Positions 1 through 4,276 of a DNA stretch of 5,241 bases are shown one piece after another. The stretch spans positions 1-5,241 of the forward strand of contig CAMCJY010000164.1 in NCBI GenBank assembly GCA_945875225.1, given 5' to 3'. How positions within the stretch are numbered: position 1 is the stretch's first letter; each line of letters starts with the position of its first letter. A model generated the notes under the pieces. The model was not told the origin of the DNA. It saw only the letters and a program-made list of their open reading frames with translations, and did no database searches. The DNA is from Comamonas sp. lk. Its GTDB lineage: Bacteria > Pseudomonadota > Gammaproteobacteria > Burkholderiales > Burkholderiaceae_C. The translations under genes and the position numbers were made by a program.

Positions 1-162
1 GCCGGCCTCAGTCAGCACTGTCACCAGCGGTTTATTGAGGTCGGGAAACACATCGACCGGTGTGCGCCAGGCGGTCAATGCCCCATAGACCATGAGTAAA
101 GTCGCAAAGGCCAGGACGAATAGCCGGTTGCGCAGGCTGTATTGAACGATCCAGTTGAACAT
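1..162 (-). CDS. czcA: HME-type RND metal efflux pump, inner-membrane permease (CzcA/CusA-like), N-terminal 54 codons only
   Basis: The reading frame starts at ATG 162-160 and stays open to the left edge. It gives a 54-residue N-terminus beginning MFNWIVQYSLRNRLFVL. A hydrophobic stretch at about residues 13-31 is the first transmembrane helix, followed by PVDVFPDLN at 36-43, which matches the conserved start of the first periplasmic porter domain (PVDxxPDL/I) in CzcA/CusA family pumps. Family members are about 1,030-1,070 residues long, so almost all of the protein lies outside the window, including the TM4 charged residues that define metal specificity. The protein would be the proton-driven trimeric pump that exports metal cations from periplasm or cytoplasm. 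It lies 16 bases downstream of the adaptor gene with a GGAGA ribosome site (minus strand, 176-172) nine bases before the start, so it is the last visible gene of the operon. The family is clear; the substrate (Zn/Co/Cd versus Cu/Ag or other) is not determinable here. Confidence 0.9.
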   Translation of the reverse strand, partial: MFNWIVQYSLRNRLFVLAFATLLMVYGALTAWRTPVDVFPDLNKPLVTVLTEAG

Positions 163-178
163 GATGCTTGGTCTCCGT

Positions 179-1306
179 TCAGCGGATCTGCGCAACCAGC
201 GCCGCGCCTTCGACCAACACACGGTTGTCAGCGGACAGTCCCTGGGTGACCAACACCGTGCCAGCGTCCAGCGGCTGGACCTGAACTGGCTGCGGCATGA
301 AGCGCTCGGCGCCAATCTTGATCCAGACGATGGGTTCGTTAGCCGGGCTGCGCACGACAGCAGAGGCCGGCAGTACGATGCCCTTGCGCCGCTCCTTGAG
401 CGCCGCGACCAGTGTCACGGTTTGACCTACCGCCAAGGGTGCTGCGCCAGCAGCGACCGAAGCTCGGAAGTTCAGCGGCAGCATGCCGTCACGCAAGGAC
501 CGCGCAGCGCCGACCAGTTGCAGCTTGACGCCCTCGAGCCCGGCCAAATGGGCTGCGCCCAAACGACTACCGAGCGACACATCGGGTGTGCTGGCCTCCA
601 CCATCAGGCGCGCAGGGTCGATGACCTCGATCAACACCTCGCGTGTGTCCGCAATCTGGCCCGCCTTCACATCGGCACGTGCAATCACACCCGAGACCGG
701 CGCGCGCAAGGGCTCACGCACATCCAAACTCGCGGCGATGCGCTGTTCGCGCTCGGTCAGTGACTGGACATCGATGCGTGCAGCGTCGATGTCCTTGCGT
801 GGCACCGTGCCTTCAAGCGACTCCAAACGGCGCAGGCGCTGCTCAGCCAAGTCCCGCGCAGCTTTCAACTCGGCACGCTGTGACTGTTGGGCTGCCAAGG
901 CAAATGGATCAGCATGATGGCGCACCCACACCAGCACCTCGCCTTGCTTGACGGCTTGGCCCGCCATTGGCAATCCGCGCGGTCCAGGCTCAACACGTCC
1001 GCCATGCGTGGCCTGCACTTGGCCGCTGGCATTGGGGTCTGCCACGACCCGGCCGGGTAACTGGATCGTCGCGGCGGCCTCGGACTCAGGGGCCAATTGG
1101 GTACGCAGCCCCATGCGCCTTTGCGCGAGCTTGGGCACATTCACGCTGCCATCTGCTAAGCGGGCGAGCCCACCAGCAGTCGGCGAAGACGCTTGATCCA
1201 AATGTTCACCATTCGGGCCGTGCGCGCCCGGGCCAGCCCAGGCAGAAAGGGCACTGGCCATCGCCAGAACCGCCACTTGAACGCCAAAATAAAACAGACG
1301 TTTCAT
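179..1306 (-). CDS. czcB: RND efflux periplasmic adaptor (membrane fusion protein, CzcB/CusB-like)
   Basis: This 375-residue protein has a signal peptide ending near AWA at residues 22-24. The mature N-terminus, GPGAHGPNGEHLD (25-37), is duplicated in the neighbouring gene. Domains follow the adaptor plan: a first half lipoyl/barrel-sandwich part around 83-130 (LPGRVVADPNASGQV, then GQAVKQGEVLVWV), a helical hairpin with coiled-coil character at about 135-195, the second lipoyl half (LRAPVSGVIARADVKAGQ, 200-217), a beta-barrel at about 222-305, and a membrane-proximal C-terminal domain ending NRVLVEGAALVAQIR. It should link the inner-membrane pump to the outer-membrane channel. The start at 1306 is chosen because GGAGG lies six bases upstream, a signal peptide follows directly, and the ATG overlaps the upstream TGA as ATGA. 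A longer in-frame reading to 1414 only translates the upstream gene's 3' end and is rejected. No methionine cluster like that of CusB is seen, so copper specificity is not supported. Confidence 0.93.
   Translation of the reverse strand: MKRLFYFGVQVAVLAMASALSAWAGPGAHGPNGEHLDQASSPTAGGLARLADGSVNVPKLAQRRMGLRTQLAPESEAAATIQLPGRVVADPNASGQVQATHGGRVEPGPRGLPMAGQAVKQGEVLVWVRHHADPFALAAQQSQRAELKAARDLAEQRLRRLESLEGTVPRKDIDAARIDVQSLTEREQRIAASLDVREPLRAPVSGVIARADVKAGQIADTREVLIEVIDPARLMVEASTPDVSLGSRLGAAHLAGLEGVKLQLVGAARSLRDGMLPLNFRASVAAGAAPLAVGQTVTLVAALKERRKGIVLPASAVVRSPANEPIVWIKIGAERFMPQPVQVQPLDAGTVLVTQGLSADNRVLVEGAALVAQIR
1196..1240 (-). repeat. Copy 1 of duplicated segment encoding WAGPGAHGPNGEHLD (in the adaptor gene)
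   Basis: These 45 bases encode adaptor residues 23-37. The same 15 residues are encoded at 1780-1824 in the upstream gene. Codon by codon the copies differ at seven third positions (His, Glu, Gly, Asn, Pro, His, Pro) and nowhere else, giving 38 of 45 bases identical and 15 of 15 residues identical. All differences are silent. Confidence 0.9.
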
Positions 1307-1902
1307 GCTCGACCTCCGAGAGAGAACCGACGCTGGCGCTGCTTGCGCAGGCGCGCGACTGACATACCGACCAATACCGAAGTGGCCAAGGCCCCAAGCG
1401 CCCACCACTCCCAATGGAAGTGGTGATCATCAACGGCCGCGGACGCTGGCACACGCAACACCGCATCAAGCAAGTCGCTGTCCTTGCCGGCAAGCACGGT
1501 GATCACCAGCGGGTGTTCGCCCGCTGTAAAGAGCTTTTGGAGCATGGCCGGGTCGTCGATAGCGTAATGACCCACATCAGCCTGAAATTTAGCCTGCGCT
1601 TTCAGACCACCAGACTCCACTTCAACCTGCGCCTGGAGCACGGGCTCATTGCTCGCAAAGCGGTCAATGAAAATAGACAATGTGCCACCGGTCAATGTTG
1701 CGACCAGCTCAAAGAGATCAGACGTGGCTTCGATTTGAAGGCTGGCCTGCATGGCATTGGCCTGACCCGTGGTTGGCGCATCCAAGTGCTCGCCGTTGGG
1801 GCCATGCGCGCCAGGGCCAGCCCAGGTGGGCAAAGGCATCAGCGCCAGCAGGCTGGCAGTCAAGCCGGCCCACACGAATCTGGAAATAAAGAGATGAATC
1901 AT
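1303..1902 (-). CDS. Membrane-anchored periplasmic protein of unknown function within the efflux operon
   Basis: This 199-residue protein lies between the outer-membrane factor and adaptor genes and overlaps each by ATGA. An N-terminal signal peptide ends near TWA (residues 26-28), and the mature chain begins GPGAHGPNGEHLD, identical to the adaptor's. A globular region of about residues 60-152 reads as a compact beta-sandwich with alternating strands: LFELVATLTGGTLSIFIDRF, then EPVLQAQVEVESGG, then GEHPLVITVLAG. It resembles the FixH/YtkA-like fold by pattern only. A linker holds an aromatic and histidine-rich stretch (DDHHFHWEWW, 158-167), then one transmembrane helix at about 166-184 and a basic tail (RLRKQRQRR), so the tail is predicted cytoplasmic. 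It could be a periplasmic metal-binding or accessory subunit that hands metal to the adaptor, or a detached domain of a once larger adaptor; both are inference. The start at 1902 has only a weak GGGA upstream, consistent with translational coupling. I recognise no named gene. Confidence 0.85.
   Translation of the reverse strand: MIHLFISRFVWAGLTASLLALMPLPTWAGPGAHGPNGEHLDAPTTGQANAMQASLQIEATSDLFELVATLTGGTLSIFIDRFASNEPVLQAQVEVESGGLKAQAKFQADVGHYAIDDPAMLQKLFTAGEHPLVITVLAGKDSDLLDAVLRVPASAAVDDHHFHWEWWALGALATSVLVGMSVARLRKQRQRRFSLGGRA
1313..1317 (-). promoter_or_regulatory. Ribosome binding site that fixes the adaptor start
   Basis: The minus strand reads GGAGG here, six bases before ATG 1306. It lies inside the last codons of the upstream gene. 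It supports the ATGA-overlapping start over any upstream in-frame start. Confidence 0.8.
1780..1824 (-). repeat. Copy 2 of duplicated segment encoding WAGPGAHGPNGEHLD (in the membrane-anchored protein gene)
   Basis: These 45 bases encode residues 27-41 of the membrane-anchored protein, in the same position relative to the predicted signal peptidase site as copy 1 at 1196-1240. They are a direct repeat of copy 1 in orientation, 584 bases apart start to start, with seven silent third-position differences. Confidence 0.9.
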
Positions 1903-3176
1903 GGCAGTAATCCCAAAGCTTGTTCAAGGCGAGCCATCGCCGTTTGATGGTTGATCTGATGACGCGCCAAGGCACTCTTGGCGCTAAGGGCTGCGGCCAT
2001 GGCGCGCAGCATGTCGGGCAGCGCCGTTTCACCGGCACGGAAGGACTTGTCAATCAAGCGGGCGCGTTCGGCCAGCAATTGCGCCCGCTCTTGCTCCGCT
2101 TGCAGTTGCGCCTGACTCAAGCCCAGCTGGCTCTGCGCCAGCGCCACTTCAGCCCTTAAGCGCTCGCGGGTTCGCTGGGCCTGGGTTTGTGCCATGTCCA
2201 GTTCACCGAGCGCCGCAGTGATGCGCGGCTGCTGATAGACCTGTCCACCCACTGGCACCCGCAGCGCCACCACCACACTGCTTTGCGAAGCGGCCCCTTG
2301 CCCTGGGTGCTCTAGCCGCAAACCCAGAGTCAGTTCTGGCGAATCCGAGCGTTGAACCGTCGCCAAATCCGCCCGACGCTGGCCCAAGTCCACCGCGGCG
2401 CTGGCAAGAACGAGTTCGGGGTGGGTGTCCGGTAATTGCGCCAAGACCGGGGCAACGCTCGTCTGCAATTTCAGGGGCGCAAGGCCTGTGAGCAGGTGCC
2501 AATGGGACTGCTGGATACCCAAGGCTTGACGCGCTGCGCCTGCATGCGCTTGGGCTGCGAGCCACTCAGCCCGAGTTGCAAGCGCATCGGCGGGGGCAAG
2601 ATCACCCGCACGCACGCGCCTGTCGACATCCTGCGTCAATTGGGCGAGGTCTTGAACCTGCTGTTCCAGCTGGTACAGGTCGGCCTCGGCCAGATGCAGG
2701 GCGCCCATCGCTTCGCGCAGTCGCCCCGCCAAGCGCAGGCGCTCGGCCTGTTCAGTGGCCTGAACCCAAGCCGACTGAGATTGAGCTGCCTGCCCCTCAG
2801 TTTTGCGCTGTCCAGGCCACCACAGGGGAAGGGCCAATTCAAGCTCGGTCTCACGGCTTCCGGCAGGCGCACCTGCGCTCCCCTCGCGTTGGCCCAAGCT
2901 CAAGGCCGGCGCTGCAGATAACCAGCTTTGTGTGACTGCCTGGTCAGCCTGAGCGCGGGCAGAGCGACCGCGGGATTCGGACACCTCTAATGAGCGTTGC
3001 CAAGCAGCCTCAAGCGCTTGCTTGAGCGTATGCGTGCCCGCCGCGGCATGGGATGCAGCGCGCGTACTTTCTTGCGCCTGCCCGGACGTTGGAGTAACAA
3101 GAGCCATGGACAGCAGCGCGCAAGGCATCAAAGCGTACGCCGACGGCCATGGCCCATGCCATGTCATTATTTTCAT
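1899..3176 (-). CDS. czcC: TolC family outer-membrane efflux channel (CzcC-like outer-membrane factor)
   Basis: This 425-residue protein has a signal peptide ending near SGQA (residues 31-34). The mature chain shows the two-repeat architecture of outer-membrane efflux proteins. Repeat 1 has a strand with APALSLGQ (89-96), long Ala/Gln/Glu-rich helices from about 125 to 185, then RVRAGDLAPADAL (187-199). Repeat 2 has SPELTLGLRLE (279-289), helices at about 320-375, then SFRAGETALPDML (378-390). The length is typical of CzcC-type proteins. It should form the trimeric outer-membrane duct of the pump. Its stop overlaps the next gene's start as ATGA. The start is uncertain: ATG 3176 gives a plausible signal peptide, but neither it nor ATG 3167 nor ATG 3128 has a clear Shine-Dalgarno sequence, and a TTG at 3245 extends the frame without signal-like sequence. 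No cysteine suited to a lipobox is seen directly after the signal peptide. Confidence 0.9.
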   Translation of the reverse strand: MKIMTWHGPWPSAYALMPCALLSMALVTPTSGQAQESTRAASHAAAGTHTLKQALEAAWQRSLEVSESRGRSARAQADQAVTQSWLSAAPALSLGQREGSAGAPAGSRETELELALPLWWPGQRKTEGQAAQSQSAWVQATEQAERLRLAGRLREAMGALHLAEADLYQLEQQVQDLAQLTQDVDRRVRAGDLAPADALATRAEWLAAQAHAGAARQALGIQQSHWHLLTGLAPLKLQTSVAPVLAQLPDTHPELVLASAAVDLGQRRADLATVQRSDSPELTLGLRLEHPGQGAASQSSVVVALRVPVGGQVYQQPRITAALGELDMAQTQAQRTRERLRAEVALAQSQLGLSQAQLQAEQERAQLLAERARLIDKSFRAGETALPDMLRAMAAALSAKSALARHQINHQTAMARLEQALGLLP

Positions 3177-3286
3177 AGTGTTGATCGCTAATTTGCGCCC
3201 AGTCACACGCGCCAAATACAGACGCAGCGAGAGGGGCGGAACCAAAAAACGCGCTGCGCAAGTTCAAACGCAGGCAAGGCCGAAAG
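3177..3286 (-). other. Intergenic gap between the CzcI-like gene and the outer-membrane factor gene
   Basis: These 110 bases separate the first and second genes of the operon. I see no convincing terminator: a run of six T on the minus strand follows GCGCAGCGCG, whose self-pairing is too short for a stem. No good promoter pair or strong ribosome site is seen either. The two genes are probably co-transcribed, but an internal promoter cannot be excluded. Confidence 0.4.
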
Positions 3287-3643
3287 TCAGGCCCTTGGTT
3301 TCGGGGGTCGATCGAGTCCGTCGGGCAGCAGCTGGCCCCTGGAGAAGAAACGCTCTAAAGGAAGTTGATAAGCGCCGACCAGCACGGGCGAAGAACACTG
3401 CGGGCTAGGCAAGGCTAAAGAAAACTGGCTGGCGTCGGACAGGCCATGCACGGTTGATGCCGTGGAGTTGTCCTCGTGAAAGTCATCCGCATGATCATCA
3501 TGGTGATGGGCAACACCCTGGAAGTGAAGCAGCTCATGCTGTGCATGCTCTTCATGCGCCACAAGCGCACCAAAGCCAGCAAAGGCCAGCGACTGCCAGC
3601 CCATGCAAAGAATTAGAAACACTGTGACTAATCGCTTCAACAT
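3287..3643 (-). CDS. czcI: Small His-rich periplasmic protein, CzcI-like
   Basis: The product is 118 residues. A signal peptide (MLKRLVTVFLILCMGWQSLAFA) is followed by a short mature chain with ten histidines between residues 30 and 66, including HHHDDH at 46-51, interspersed with Asp and Glu. This arrangement strongly suggests divalent metal binding. The tail ends in a proline-rich LDRPPKPRA. CzcI of the Cupriavidus czcICBA operon has the same general plan (signal peptide, His-rich middle, RP-containing tail) and the same first position upstream of czcC. This match is from recalled family features, not an alignment. CzcI-type proteins are thought to modulate the response or chaperone periplasmic metal. 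The start at 3643 is chosen because the signal peptide begins there; a TTG 27 bases upstream would add only non-signal residues. No strong ribosome site precedes it. A plain His-rich leader protein of another family remains possible. Confidence 0.72.
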   Translation of the reverse strand: MLKRLVTVFLILCMGWQSLAFAGFGALVAHEEHAQHELLHFQGVAHHHDDHADDFHEDNSTASTVHGLSDASQFSLALPSPQCSSPVLVGAYQLPLERFFSRGQLLPDGLDRPPKPRA

Positions 3644-3705
3644 AGGGCCGATGTTAGCAGTGACCAGCAATGAGTACGCGTTCTGTCAGCGCAATGCGCC
3701 TTGCG

Positions 3706-3724
3706 AGGAATCAGGGTAATTCCT
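3706..3724. repeat. Inverted repeat upstream of the CzcI-like gene, candidate operator
   Basis: AGGAAT, seven-base spacer CAGGGTA, ATTCCT: perfect six-base arms, dyad length 19. It lies 62 bases upstream of the first efflux ATG, a sensible place for a regulator site. It is not a recognised consensus. Confidence 0.5.
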
Positions 3725-3741
3725 TTTAAGCGCTGTTCACG

Positions 3742-3758
3742 CTCAGTCGTGGACTCAG
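3742..3758. repeat. Imperfect inverted repeat upstream of the CzcI-like gene
   Basis: CTCAGTC, GTG, GACTCAG: six of seven positions in the arms pair, with one C-C mismatch. The same stretch is also a CTCAG direct repeat spaced by seven bases. It could be a regulator site; no known consensus is matched. Confidence 0.35.
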
Positions 3759-3781
3759 AAAAGATTACCTAGTTGGCATAC

Positions 3782-3791
3782 GCGCATGCGC
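3782..3791. repeat. 10-base perfect palindrome GCGCATGCGC just after the antitoxin stop
   Basis: GCGCATGCGC is its own reverse complement and begins three bases past the parD stop codon. It is not followed by a T run on either strand, so it is not a typical intrinsic terminator. It may be chance in GC-rich DNA. Confidence 0.3.
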
Positions 3792-3794
3792 AAG

Positions 3795-4016
3795 TCATCT
3801 GACAACTCGGGCCGCAGCAAGTGCCGCGCCACTGGACTTGCCTGCGGCAATATCACTTCTCAGTGCTTGGAGTTGGATGGCCTGCTGGCGCTCGGTGTCC
3901 TCGAGCAAACGCAGTCCAGCACGGACGACTTCGCTGACGTTGTTATAGCGGCCGCTTTCGACTTGGTCGCGGATGAAGGTCTCAAAATGGGGGCTCAGGG
4001 CAACGCTGGTGGGCAT
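3795..4016 (-). CDS. parD: ParD-like antitoxin, ribbon-helix-helix (CopG/Arc fold), apparently without a ParE partner
   Basis: The product is 73 residues. The N-terminus MPTSVALSPHFETFIRDQVESG supplies the DNA-contacting beta strand (residues 2-7) and helix A (8-22). RYNNVSEVVRAGLRLLED (23-40) is the characteristic ParD helix B with the N-[NAV]-SEVVR signature. The C-terminal part (41-73) would normally wrap around a ParE toxin; here it ends SSGAALAAARVVR and is slightly short against usual ParD lengths of about 80-95. A ParE gene normally overlaps or follows the stop, but the three frames downstream show only short ORFs; an ATGA overlap exists but opens only a nine-codon frame. It may be a solitary antitoxin, a repressor of its own promoter, or the remnant of a decayed module. 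The start is well supported by AGGAG six bases upstream. Confidence 0.88.
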   Translation of the reverse strand: MPTSVALSPHFETFIRDQVESGRYNNVSEVVRAGLRLLEDTERQQAIQLQALRSDIAAGKSSGAALAAARVVR

Positions 4017-4034
4017 GACGCTCTCCTAACAATG

Positions 4035-4047
4035 AATAACTATTATT
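4035..4047. repeat. AT-rich inverted repeat upstream of parD, candidate autoregulatory operator
   Basis: AATAA, CTA, TTATT: perfect five-base arms in an AT-rich block, 19 bases upstream of the parD start codon. ParD-family proteins usually repress their own operon through short repeats at this position, so this is a plausible self-binding site. That role is inference. Confidence 0.4.
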
Positions 4048-4260
4048 ACTTACCAAGGGGCACGCCTTGCCAAGATTGACCGGATGCCAGCAGAAAAAAC
4101 GCCTCAGCCGCGCCTTGAAGTACTGAATTTGGCCTGAAAAAATCCAATTCCCTTACCTAACCATAATTAATGGACATTCGAATATGCTCGGGCGCTATTT
4201 AAAGATCCTGCACAAGGGCAAGCTTGGTATTTCCACCCATTTTGGTTAGGCGCTCAAAAC

Positions 4261-4266
4261 GAGGAG
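4261..4266 (+). promoter_or_regulatory. Ribosome binding site that decides the crtI start
   Basis: GAGGAG ends ten bases before ATG 4277. The alternative in-frame ATG at 4283 would be 16 bases away, which is too far, so 4277 is preferred. Confidence 0.7.
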
Positions 4267-4276
4267 TTATCAGTTC

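Larger units (their letters stand above)
3644..3794 (-). promoter_or_regulatory. Probable promoter/operator region of the efflux operon
   Basis: These 151 bases lie between the antitoxin gene and the first efflux gene and contain no supported gene. They are the only sizeable noncoding stretch upstream of the operon, so the metal-responsive promoter should be here. Two inverted repeats fall in it (3706-3724 and 3742-3758). I find no strong -35/-10 pair; TTAAAA on the minus strand (3730-3725) is the best -10-like word, without a matching -35 box. This is compatible with an activator-dependent promoter (for example CzcR-type two-component or MerR-type), which is inference. No regulator gene is present in the window. 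Confidence 0.45.
4017..4276. promoter_or_regulatory. Divergent intergenic region between parD and crtI
   Basis: These 260 bases separate the divergent starts and hold no supported gene. Next to parD, the minus strand has a good ribosome site and an AT-rich inverted repeat. On the plus side, CATAAT (4162-4167) is a five-of-six match to a -10 box but has no -35 partner at normal spacing. TGGACA (4171-4176) is a five-of-six match to a -35 box, with a poor CTATTT 18 bases on. An inverted repeat CAAGG-GGCACG-CCTTG lies at 4054-4069. No TGT-N12-ACA site of the PpsR/CrtJ type is present. Promoters for both genes must lie here, but exact positions are uncertain. Confidence 0.45.

Noticed and set aside
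155..763. Long plus-strand open frame of 202 codons
   Set aside because: It lies entirely antisense to the adaptor and pump genes, has a composition typical of a shadow frame in GC-rich DNA (many Arg, His and Gln) and shows no family motif.
1307..1414. Longer adaptor start with 36 extra residues
   Set aside because: The extension overlaps the anchored protein gene deeply, places the signal peptide internally and ignores the GGAGG site before 1306.
2436..2935. Overlapping plus-strand open frames of 161 and 119 codons
   Set aside because: Both are antisense to the outer-membrane factor and have no recognisable domain; the minus-strand TolC architecture explains the region.
3276..3296. Hairpin AAGGCC...GGCCCTT at the end of the CzcI-like gene, considered as a terminator
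   Set aside because: The stem is short with a bulge, overlaps the stop codon and is not followed by a T run on the minus strand; the operon probably continues through it.
3510..3535. Repetitive CAT/ATG triplets in the CzcI-like gene, considered as a small repeat array
   Set aside because: They are the histidine and aspartate codons of the His-rich segment on the minus strand and form no regular array.
3644..3798. A ParE toxin gene or its remnant downstream of parD
   Set aside because: Reading the three minus-strand frames gives only short ORFs with early stops and no ParE-like sequence.
3786..4079. Plus-strand open frame of 97 codons over the antitoxin gene
   Set aside because: The minus-strand frame has the ParD signature and a good ribosome site; the plus-strand frame has neither.
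4017..4276. PpsR/CrtJ binding sites (TGT-N12-ACA) upstream of crtI
   Set aside because: No TGT triplet was found on the plus strand in this stretch, so no such site can be present there.
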